Origin: Lentisphaera marina
GTDB lineage: Bacteria > Verrucomicrobiota > Lentisphaeria > Lentisphaerales > Lentisphaeraceae
Assembly (NCBI RefSeq): GCF_028745505.1
Contig: NZ_JAQZZL010000002.1
Coordinates: forward strand, 2,294,001-2,358,000
Reading direction: 5' to 3'
DNA length: 64,000 bases
Under the pieces are notes generated by a model that saw only the letters and a list, made by a program, of their open reading frames with translations, was not told where the DNA came from and ran no database searches. Numbering within the stretch: position 1 is the stretch's first letter; each line of letters starts with the position of its first letter. Shown in pieces: positions 8,775-16,954 of the stretch. The translations under genes and the position numbers were made by a program.

Positions 8775-10460
8775 ATGAATATTAGGAAAATTTACTGCAC
8801 ATTTATTGCCTGCTTTAGCTCTATACTTATTCATGCCGAACAAGCTCCGCCGAACTTCATCATCTTTTATATGGATGATCTCGGATGGGCTCAAACTTCG
8901 GTTAAAATGATGGACTCGGAGCCCCTCTCTGTTAGCAATTTTTATCAAACACCTAACCTCGAAAAACTCGCTGAACGTGGCATGAAGTTTTCCAATGCGT
9001 ATGCGCCCACGCCCACTTGCACTGGTTCGCGAATTAGCATTCAGTTCGGCAAAACCTCGGCACGTATGCAATACCGCTTTGTTCATGATGTCCTATCTTA
9101 TAAGCAACGCCCCAATGGCTATAAAGATGAAGTATCGATTGCTGGTATGCTCAAAGCCGCTAATAAAAACTATATCACCGCACATTTTGGCAAGGGCATT
9201 GGCGTCGAGCAGCTGAAAGATGTTGGCTATGATATTACCGACGAATATGAAGAGATTGCGCCAAATGGCAATTTCCATGGAGAATACATCGATATTAAAA
9301 GTAAAAAGCCTCTGCCTGCAGATGATCCCAAGCGTATTAATTCCTTGACCAAGGAATCACTCAAATTCCTCGATGATCATGCGGGAAAACGTCCTTTTTA
9401 CATGATGATCTCGCATTACGCTGTACACGGCCCACATGTGGCTTCTGCACATATTCTCGAAAAATGGCAAGCTAAATACGATAAGTTAAAAAAGCCGGAA
9501 GTCAGACGTGATCTTGATGCCTTCTATCGCTTACGCACCCCGGTATTTGCCTCGATGATCGAAGAATCAGATACTCATTTGGGCAAGCTCATCGATAGCT
9601 TGCAAGAAAAAGGTGTTTTAGATAATACCTATATCATCTTCACTTCAGACAACGGCGCTGAATGGGCCCCAAGAAATGAAAAGAAGCATCGCTATAATGG
9701 GCCGCTAACTCAAGGAAAATACTTCCCTTTCGAGGGTGGCTTACGCATTCCCTTTGTGATTGCGGGCCCAGGAATCCCGGCAAATACTCAATGCGATACC
9801 CCCATCATCCAATGGGATTTACTCCCCACTTTTCACGATTTAGCCAAAAGCCAAGCGGATCTACCCAAGGGCGTTGATGGTGGAAGCTTAGCCAAAGTTT
9901 TTTCAAAAGGCAATGATGCACCTGCGATTAAGCGCCCTGTACCAGGCTTAGTCTTTCATTTCCCAAGCTACTACCAACCTCCTTTGAGTTGTATTCGCAT
10001 GGGCGATTATAAATTCATGCGCAATATGAATACGGGTGAAATGCGCCTCTATAATGTTAAGACGGATTATCGTGAAGAAAATAATCTAGCTGAACAAATG
10101 CCCGAAAAAGTCGCCCTTATGGATAAGGCTCTCAGAGAATATGTCGATGATGTGGATGGCGGAAAAGTGGAAGACGTTTATCAAGCTGCCATTGAACTCT
10201 TTGATGAATTCGATCGCAGAGAGCACGAAAACTATGCCCGTAAACTCGCCGAATTAAAAGCAAGTAGCGCAAGTGATGCTGATTTCACAAAACTTAAAGA
10301 AGCCCACGAAAAGAAATTGCGCTCCAACATGGTTAAGCGCGAAATGATTAAGGATCAAAGAAATTGCGCCGATTGGCATGGAAGCTCATCACTCCATACG
10401 ATGGCTCGACTGGGCATAAAAAAAGACGGCACAATCATCGACAAATCAAAGAAAAAATAA
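8775..10460 (+). CDS. Secreted sulfatase-family protein with altered active-site motifs
   Basis: 561 residues with a signal peptide (1-21). The sulfatase fold is clear: FYMDDLGWA (metal Asp pair), FYQTPNLEKLAERGM, SHYAVHGPH, and FTSDNGAEW. It is paralogous to the sulfatase at 53550, sharing FYQTPN, AYAP and SARM-type segments. Two active-site motifs differ from that paralogue. The formylglycine motif reads Cys82-T-G-S-R (CxGxR instead of CxPxR), and the GKWH motif reads GKGIG (Lys140 kept, the following His lost). It may have changed activity or be inactive; Cys and Arg are preserved, so maturation is not excluded. A long C-terminal helical extension follows residue ~450. The next gene, in the same direction, is a secreted beta-propeller protein 96 bp downstream. 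Confidence 0.82.
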   Translation: MNIRKIYCTFIACFSSILIHAEQAPPNFIIFYMDDLGWAQTSVKMMDSEPLSVSNFYQTPNLEKLAERGMKFSNAYAPTPTCTGSRISIQFGKTSARMQYRFVHDVLSYKQRPNGYKDEVSIAGMLKAANKNYITAHFGKGIGVEQLKDVGYDITDEYEEIAPNGNFHGEYIDIKSKKPLPADDPKRINSLTKESLKFLDDHAGKRPFYMMISHYAVHGPHVASAHILEKWQAKYDKLKKPEVRRDLDAFYRLRTPVFASMIEESDTHLGKLIDSLQEKGVLDNTYIIFTSDNGAEWAPRNEKKHRYNGPLTQGKYFPFEGGLRIPFVIAGPGIPANTQCDTPIIQWDLLPTFHDLAKSQADLPKGVDGGSLAKVFSKGNDAPAIKRPVPGLVFHFPSYYQPPLSCIRMGDYKFMRNMNTGEMRLYNVKTDYREENNLAEQMPEKVALMDKALREYVDDVDGGKVEDVYQAAIELFDEFDRREHENYARKLAELKASSASDADFTKLKEAHEKKLRSNMVKREMIKDQRNCADWHGSSSLHTMARLGIKKDGTIIDKSKKK

Positions 10461-10556
10461 TGACACAAGTGTTATAAGCTCAGTGTTTCATCGATTCATT
10501 ATAAAATAACATTTTCTTTATTAAAATATATTATATGTAGAGCCTCAGGAGCCCAC

Positions 10557-13500
10557 ATGAACTTACACAGATATTTACCCCTACTTTTACTAGCCAATAC
10601 GGTCTGGGCAGGAAAGTTGCCCGATCTACCAAAAGATGCCGGTGGCTTAGTACTTCACCTTGGCCAAGCTGATAAGGATGAAATCCATGAGCTCGCCAAA
10701 GATGTGGCCAGTCCCAAATTATTAGGCCAAATCCTCGTCAAAGATAACAATCAATTAAGTTCTAGTCGCAAACTCGTCGCTCAAGAAAAAACTAAAGGGC
10801 AGCTCTCGGTTCAAACTTATGATGGGAAAAATATCCCCGTCATTAGTAGCGTCGCAAACTTCATCATTTGCCCCGAAGAGAGCCAAGTTAGCCAAGAAGA
10901 AATTATGCGCGCTTTGGCACCCCGTGGCACCGCTTACATGCAAAAGGGCTCTAAATGGGAAAAGGTCATAAAAGAGGTTCCCAGTGATCTAGATGACTGG
11001 ACTCACGCTCTCTATAATCCCGCTAATACAGTCGTAAGTAAAGACACTAGAGTCGGCCCTCCCCGCCGACTCCAATGGATGACGGGGCCGGGCTGGTCTC
11101 GTTCGCACGAACACATGGTGAGTTTCAATGCCATGGTATCTGAGGGTGGCATTGTTTATTACATCGTCGATATGGGCTCGCGTTCTGCCGTCGCCCTTCC
11201 AGCTCGTTGGACACTGATTGCCCGCGATGGCTTTAATGGCAAAGAACTCTGGCGCAAAGAGCTCCCTTCATGGATGAATCACATGTGGCCCCTCAAATCT
11301 GGACCCACGCAAATTCAAAGAAAGTTAGTCGCCGTTGATGGCAAAGTTTATGTAACCTTGGGTGCCCTCGCTCCCGTTTCTCAGCTCGATGGTCGTACGG
11401 GAGAAGTTCTCAAAACTTATGAAGGCACCGAAAATGTCGATGAAATAATTTTAGATAATAATCAATTAATTGTTCACATGAGTGATCACGTTAAGCGACG
11501 CGAAGGCTACACACACGACATGAGTCATGTTTGGGCCGCAGCCGGTGATGCTCGAAAACGTTTTGCCTGGACCAACGAAGAACGTACTATAAGCTCTATT
11601 AACCCTGAAACGGGAGAAACTAACTGGGTTTACAAAGCTCCCTGTATTGCCATGACAATGAATATGGATAAAGATAAGATTTACTTCTTTGATGGAGCCA
11701 ATGCCCAAGCCATTAGTCGCAAAGATGGTAAATTACTTTGGAAGTCTGAAAAGCTCGTTCTCGAAGATATTATAAAAGCGGGTGAACTTGGTGCGGGCTA
11801 TGCACCCACAATGCTGAATTACATGGATATGGTGATTATTCAAATTCGCGAAAGCCGCAAACCAGCAGTGGTCTTTGGCATCGATTCTAAAAGCGGTAAA
11901 ACAATCTGGAAACAAAAACCTCAACACTCGGGACACCATAGCCCAGAGGATCTCATTCCCATCCGTGGCTTACTTTGGACTGGTGGTACTTATGCCGTCA
12001 ATAAGGGTGGCGGAACTTATCAGGGCATTAACCCCAAAACAGGGAAAATCGAAAAAGAATTCCCCCTCGATGTCCACCCAGATTACTGGTTTCACCAACG
12101 CTGTTATCGCGCCAAAGCCACAGAAAAATACATCATGCCGGCAGCAACTGGCACGGAATATATTGACCCTGAAAAAGAAACTTGGGACCTCAACCACTGG
12201 GTTCGTGGTGGCTGCCTTTATGGTGTGATGCCCGCTAATGGTGTGACTTATGTACCACCAAACCCCTGCGCCTGCTATTCAGAAAGTCAGCTCCGTACCC
12301 TAGGTGCTTTTGCTCCGGCTGAAGAAGGTGTGGATTTCAAGGCTATCGACAATAATAATCGTTTCGTAAAAGGTCCTGCATATGGACAAATTGAGGAACT
12401 CACAGCCGATGCAAAAGACTGGCCCATGTACCGTAACAACATTGAGCGTACAGGCTCAAGTAAGCAATCCATCCCTGCTGAAATCAAAGAAAAATGGCGT
12501 GTATCTTTTCAAGGTAAAATTTCAGCACCAGTCTCAGCTCATGGTTTGGCACTTGTTTCCCTACTGGATTCTCATCAAATTGTCGCGGTAGATCAAGCCT
12601 CCGGCAAAGTCAAATGGCGCTATAATACGGGTGCAAAAGTCAATTCAGCTCCCACTATCTACAGAGGTAGAGTTCTTTTTGGCGCCAATGACGGCTGGGT
12701 AAGCTGCCTTAGATTAAGTGATGGCGAGTTGGCCTGGCGTTATCGTGCCGCCCCTCAAAATAAACAGCTCGTTGCCGATGAACAGCTCGAATCTGTGTGG
12801 CCCCTCGTAGGTTCTGTACTCATTCATGAAGGCCGCCTCTATGCTGTCGCAGGACGCAGTCTCTTTATCGATGGCGGTCTACTAATGAATGTCCTCAATC
12901 CAATGACTGGTGAGCTTATAAACGAGGTTCGATTCGACGACATTGACCCCATCACAGGCAAAGCTATGCAGTTACGAACACAAGGATCTAAGCTGCCTAC
13001 TTCACGCCCAGACGTGCTCTCTGTAAAAAATAACACCATTTTTATGGGCTCACAAAAAATCGATAAAGACGGCAATAGACTCTGGCCTGAAGCAAATGGT
13101 CAAAAACCAGGTGAAAAAAGTCTTACCTTAAACCAAAGTGAGCAGGGTGGTGATAATGTCCACCTCTTTTCCCTATCAGGTTTTTTGGACGATAGCTGGT
13201 TTCACCGAACTTACTGGATTTATGGAAATGCTACTGGAGGTGGCTGGGGTGGCTGGATGAAACCCATGACTCTAGCACCTTCTGGGCGCATCCTAACCAT
13301 GGATGATGAAACGGTATTTGGCTATGGACGCAAACCCGTCTTCATCCGTCAGTCATCGGTAACTGAATATCAAATTTTCTCAACGAAAAAAGGTCAGTTT
13401 TCCAAGGAAAAAGCCAAAGCTTTGGCTGGAGAAAAACCGAAATTAATCATGAGCCCCGAACAGGCCTCTACTTTAGAAAAACTTAAACAAGCTTCTCTGG

Positions 13501-14030
13501 AAGCACGCAGAAAATATGGTGACAAAAAAGCTCCTGAAGTACAGAAAGCCTCAAAAGCCTACTCTGATTACCGTACAAAAATGAATCAGCTGGAAGCTAA
13601 TAAAAAACAAACTATGGAGTATCGCAATAATAATCCAAATATCGCTGACTGGAAAGCAAGTTTAAGGTTCGATGATTCACGTACCGTACTCTATAAATAC
13701 GACTGGCGTGAAATTGAACCAAAAATCATGGTTCGTGCCATGAGCCTTGCCAATGACAAGCTCATCGTTGCGGGCCCCGCAGACACCCTCGATGAAGCCT
13801 CGCTTTATGGTCAATTTACCGCAGAAAAAAATCAGGCCAAACTCCTGGAGCAGGAAGCTGCTTTTAATGGGGAACGCGGCGGTCACCTCTGGGTCATGGA
13901 CAAGAAGACAGGGACACACCTCAAAGAGCTCAAGCTCAACTCAGTTCCAGTATTTGATGGTATGGCAGTGAGTCAGGGCAATGTCTTACTCTCTCAGAAA
14001 AATGGCGAGCTCGTCCTCTTCGGAGAATAA
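10557..14030 (+). CDS. Large secreted PQQ-like beta-propeller repeat protein
   Basis: 1157 residues with a signal peptide (1-18). Repeated blades of the PQQ/BamB type are visible through the whole length, e.g. DGFNGKELWRKELP, DGRTGEVLKTYEG, NPETGETNWVYKAP, SRKDGKLLWKSEK, DSKSGKTIWKQKP, DQASGKVKWRYNTG and RLSDGELAWRYRAA. There seem to be two propellers separated by a link near residue 620 (DWPMYRNNIERTG is a typical propeller start). A charged helical insert occupies about 940-1020. Such proteins are common beside sulfatases in PVC bacteria, but their biochemical role is not established. SD-like AGGAG precedes the ATG. It lies between a sulfatase and a six-hairpin enzyme in the same orientation and ends at a clear hairpin terminator. 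Confidence 0.8.
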   Translation: MNLHRYLPLLLLANTVWAGKLPDLPKDAGGLVLHLGQADKDEIHELAKDVASPKLLGQILVKDNNQLSSSRKLVAQEKTKGQLSVQTYDGKNIPVISSVANFIICPEESQVSQEEIMRALAPRGTAYMQKGSKWEKVIKEVPSDLDDWTHALYNPANTVVSKDTRVGPPRRLQWMTGPGWSRSHEHMVSFNAMVSEGGIVYYIVDMGSRSAVALPARWTLIARDGFNGKELWRKELPSWMNHMWPLKSGPTQIQRKLVAVDGKVYVTLGALAPVSQLDGRTGEVLKTYEGTENVDEIILDNNQLIVHMSDHVKRREGYTHDMSHVWAAAGDARKRFAWTNEERTISSINPETGETNWVYKAPCIAMTMNMDKDKIYFFDGANAQAISRKDGKLLWKSEKLVLEDIIKAGELGAGYAPTMLNYMDMVIIQIRESRKPAVVFGIDSKSGKTIWKQKPQHSGHHSPEDLIPIRGLLWTGGTYAVNKGGGTYQGINPKTGKIEKEFPLDVHPDYWFHQRCYRAKATEKYIMPAATGTEYIDPEKETWDLNHWVRGGCLYGVMPANGVTYVPPNPCACYSESQLRTLGAFAPAEEGVDFKAIDNNNRFVKGPAYGQIEELTADAKDWPMYRNNIERTGSSKQSIPAEIKEKWRVSFQGKISAPVSAHGLALVSLLDSHQIVAVDQASGKVKWRYNTGAKVNSAPTIYRGRVLFGANDGWVSCLRLSDGELAWRYRAAPQNKQLVADEQLESVWPLVGSVLIHEGRLYAVAGRSLFIDGGLLMNVLNPMTGELINEVRFDDIDPITGKAMQLRTQGSKLPTSRPDVLSVKNNTIFMGSQKIDKDGNRLWPEANGQKPGEKSLTLNQSEQGGDNVHLFSLSGFLDDSWFHRTYWIYGNATGGGWGGWMKPMTLAPSGRILTMDDETVFGYGRKPVFIRQSSVTEYQIFSTKKGQFSKEKAKALAGEKPKLIMSPEQASTLEKLKQASLEARRKYGDKKAPEVQKASKAYSDYRTKMNQLEANKKQTMEYRNNNPNIADWKASLRFDDSRTVLYKYDWREIEPKIMVRAMSLANDKLIVAGPADTLDEASLYGQFTAEKNQAKLLEQEAAFNGERGGHLWVMDKKTGTHLKELKLNSVPVFDGMAVSQGNVLLSQKNGELVLFGE

Positions 14031-14053
14031 ACTAAATAAGTAAAATCAAACTT

Positions 14054-14082
14054 AAATCTGCTCAAATTCCTTGAGCAGATTT
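14054..14082 (+). terminator. Hairpin terminator after the beta-propeller gene
   Basis: A perfect 12-bp stem (aaatctgctcaa / ttgagcagattt) with a 5-nt loop starts 24 bp past the stop codon. Only a short T tract follows, so termination strength is uncertain. Confidence 0.6.
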
Positions 14083-14410
14083 GTTGGCGTGTAAAGAAAC
14101 AAATTTCTCTAATATTCATAGGATCATATAGCTCCTAGTCTGGAGCATGGATTTCATATGCTCGTGTGAAAGTGGATTTTCTAGGGCTGTAAGTCCGTCA
14201 GACTATAACGTACACCGTGAGGTGTATGAAGTTCTGAAACTAAATCTTCTAGGGCCCAAGTCTGGGTCCGATATATGTTGGACTCACATTCGTGAACCCT
14301 TGCTGTCTTTTCTCATCATACCATACACCTCACGGTGTACGCTATTTTATATCGGTGCAAAGCACCTGCATTGCTGAGTCTTAGTCGTGAATTCACTTGG
14401 TTTGTTGGCG
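14080..14410. repeat. Insertion-like segment with 10-bp direct repeats and a 20-bp inverted repeat
   Basis: The 10-mer tttgttggcg occurs at 14080-14089 and again at 14401-14410. Inside lies a perfect 20-bp inverted repeat: cgtacaccgtgaggtgtatg at 14209-14228 and its complement at 14322-14341, with a 93-nt loop that itself folds (GGGCCC/GGGTCC near 14250). No convincing gene is present; a 76-codon frame at 14147-14377 only traverses the hairpin. It could be a non-autonomous element or a structured RNA. The rest of the gap to 14553 is featureless apart from the leader of the next gene. Confidence 0.55.
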
Positions 14411-14553
14411 CATAGAGAATATTAATTGTCGCATTCAAACATTTACAGTCATCAATTCAACAATAATATTCCTTGGGTTAAGAGCACAAACTAAAGGATA
14501 ACTAAATCCTCATCCGTATCGAAACGCATGCCATTAAAATACTAGGAGTCATA

Positions 14554-16914
14554 ATGAGTCGTCATATACCACGCTTAATCATTTTAAGTATTGTTTTTCA
14601 ATTTACTTTTGTGATGGCTGCAGAAAATCCCCTCGAAGCGGATATCTGTAAACGCTTAGAACATGATGTCCAGTATAAAAAATCGGGCTTCCTTGCTGGA
14701 AACCTCTCTTATTATGTAGGAGGTCACCACCCTAGTTGGAAAGCCGATATACCTAAATTCCAAGAAACCATTGGGCTCACTCACCCCTTCTATCACGATC
14801 TTCGTAGCCGTGGTTTTGGCTTAGCGAAAAGCAAAGAACAAGGACCACAAAATACCGGCATCGGCAATGATTATTGGGGATGGGAATTTTATAAAAACAC
14901 TCGTGTCCTCTATGGCTCCGTCATCATTGATGGTACAATACACAAGTACCCGGTACCCACCAAAATGCTCTGGCGCCCAGACAAAATGATCTGTGAATAC
15001 GAAGTCGCTGGAGTGAAAATTAAAGAAGAAAAGTTTATTGCTGCCAATGATGCCGCTTGCTCGATCATCACCTCTTCAAAACCGGTTACGCTAGTTTTTG
15101 ATGGTCAAAGTTTCTGGGGGGAAAAGTCACTTAAAAGCACCGCCACAATCAACTATGATTCCTCGCATAACGCCATCGTCATCAAAGAAGGTGGAATAAC
15201 GGAAACACGACCACAGGAATTCGGGGGACACACGACTGCTCCCATCATGTACCAAGACATGTCAACTGTTTTGACCGCTTCTAAAAACTTTGCACAAAAC
15301 CTCAAGTTTTCCAAAGGAAAAAAGGGACAAGAAGTCTATGAGTTTAGTATCCCATGTGATAGTAAAGGAGTTTCGGTAGTCTGGTCAATGCACGATGATA
15401 GAAACTTGGCCTTTAAAAATGCCCGCCATCTTTTAAGCAATGCCAAACAAGAGCTCGCAGCTAAAAGCAAAGAAATGAATTATCAGCTCACACAAGAAAT
15501 CCCTTGGTTTCGTTGCTCTGATAAGCGTATTGAAGATATCTACTACTACCTCTGGTCGATGCAGCTCATGTATTATATCGATGTCCAAAAGGGTTGGGAA
15601 ATGGAAAATCATACCCAAACTGCAGTCAATAATTTCTTGGGCATTCATCGCTATGATTCTATGTTCCAAATTAAAGTGGGTGCTTGGGCCGCAGATAAAG
15701 AACGCTTAGCGTATGGCAATGTCCTTACTTGGAAGCATCTCTTCGTCAACAAGCAGTATAAAAAAAGTCGCAATGGACATATAGCTCTAGCAGACAACAA
15801 GGGCACGACTTGGCACTCGGGTGCCTATGGCCACGAAACATCAGAGCATGTAATCGGCGCTTGGCAGATTTATGAACATAGCAATGACTTAAATTTCCTC
15901 CGCAATTGTTACGAGGGCTATTTCCGCGAAATGTTTTGGGAAGGTATCCCGCAATTCTTCATGAATGAATTCGAAGTGCGTGAAATACTTGCCAAAATGG
16001 CCAAACTCACTGGCAATGAAAAAGACATGGATCACTGGCTCAAAAATGCGGCAGGGAAAGACATCTTAACTGCTGATAATATACAAAAACGTTTCGCGAG
16101 TCAATGGGAGAATCATGGACACAAAAATTTCTTTATGGCACCGGGTGATGGCATGCTGATGACCACTGGCTTTTGGCCCATGCGCTTAAAGCATTTCCCT
16201 CGAGAGTATGCTGTTAAAATGGTGAATGACTGGGCCATCAATAGCGACTACGGTTTTTATGGCAAGATGTTTCCTCTGGCCATGAGTAAATACGCCATGA
16301 AAAAATTTGCTACTTCCGTCGATCATACTTTTGGTTACACGCCTGACACCGCCTACTTCACACTGATTGGGATGTTCACTAAACACTTAGGTGACCCTGC
16401 CTGGCAGCTTACCCTCAATCACTTACTTAATTATAATTATCACAAAGAATGGGATTGCCCTGTGGCGCCAGAAGCCTATGACCGCGATGCCAAACCCTTT
16501 GGTGATCAGTACTCCAACTTTAATGCAGGTAAGATTTTACTCATCCTCGAAGGACTCGCAGGGATTAAGTACTCACTCCCCGACAATACTTTAACGATTA
16601 CCGATACCATGCCGAAAGCTTGGGGCATGATGGAAGTGGGCATCCCCATCCGCGCCGGGAAAGACAAAAAAACTCAGTGGGTTAAAATCAGCTACAAACG
16701 CGAGCGCAATGGACCTCATGGGCAAAAGACTATTAGCGTTTCTAATTCACCACTGAAAGTCAATATTAACCCCTGGCTAGAAGGTGGTAAACTTGCTAAA
16801 AAAGCTCAATTGAGCCCACAGGGAAGTAAGGCTAGTACTTCTCCTCCAGCTCATGCGGCCTTTACTTTTCCTGCAGGTGAAAAAGCTACGCTTAAAATAC
16901 AAATTGCAGATTAA
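14554..16914 (+). CDS. Secreted six-hairpin glycosidase-like protein
   Basis: 786 residues with a signal peptide (1-22). The N-terminal part (about 30-300) is a beta-rich domain (SGFLAGNLSYYVGG, MLWRPDKMICEYEVAGVKIKE); residues ~310-680 look like an (alpha/alpha)6 toroid (IEDIYYYLWSMQLMYYID, HTQTAVNNFLGIHRYDS, HETSEHVIGAWQIYEHS, GDGMLMTTGFWPMR). It is paralogous to the protein at 58684: both share the start (CxxLExD..., AGN..YY.GG, E.IG.THP), VIIDGxxxKxPxPxKMLWRPD and the YLWS..(M)YY.D motif. It is probably a glycoside hydrolase acting on glycans outside the cytoplasm. The substrate and catalytic acids cannot be assigned by eye. SD aggag lies ~7 nt before the ATG. Confidence 0.7.
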   Translation: MSRHIPRLIILSIVFQFTFVMAAENPLEADICKRLEHDVQYKKSGFLAGNLSYYVGGHHPSWKADIPKFQETIGLTHPFYHDLRSRGFGLAKSKEQGPQNTGIGNDYWGWEFYKNTRVLYGSVIIDGTIHKYPVPTKMLWRPDKMICEYEVAGVKIKEEKFIAANDAACSIITSSKPVTLVFDGQSFWGEKSLKSTATINYDSSHNAIVIKEGGITETRPQEFGGHTTAPIMYQDMSTVLTASKNFAQNLKFSKGKKGQEVYEFSIPCDSKGVSVVWSMHDDRNLAFKNARHLLSNAKQELAAKSKEMNYQLTQEIPWFRCSDKRIEDIYYYLWSMQLMYYIDVQKGWEMENHTQTAVNNFLGIHRYDSMFQIKVGAWAADKERLAYGNVLTWKHLFVNKQYKKSRNGHIALADNKGTTWHSGAYGHETSEHVIGAWQIYEHSNDLNFLRNCYEGYFREMFWEGIPQFFMNEFEVREILAKMAKLTGNEKDMDHWLKNAAGKDILTADNIQKRFASQWENHGHKNFFMAPGDGMLMTTGFWPMRLKHFPREYAVKMVNDWAINSDYGFYGKMFPLAMSKYAMKKFATSVDHTFGYTPDTAYFTLIGMFTKHLGDPAWQLTLNHLLNYNYHKEWDCPVAPEAYDRDAKPFGDQYSNFNAGKILLILEGLAGIKYSLPDNTLTITDTMPKAWGMMEVGIPIRAGKDKKTQWVKISYKRERNGPHGQKTISVSNSPLKVNINPWLEGGKLAKKAQLSPQGSKASTSPPAHAAFTFPAGEKATLKIQIAD

Positions 16915-16954
16915 GTAGTAGCTCTACTCGCATTTCCTTTTTAAAAAAATCACC

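Noticed and set aside
14147..14377. 76-codon open frame in the 14.1-14.4 kb spacer
   Set aside because: It simply reads through both arms of the 20-bp inverted repeat, has no SD and an odd composition; the hairpin explains the sequence better.
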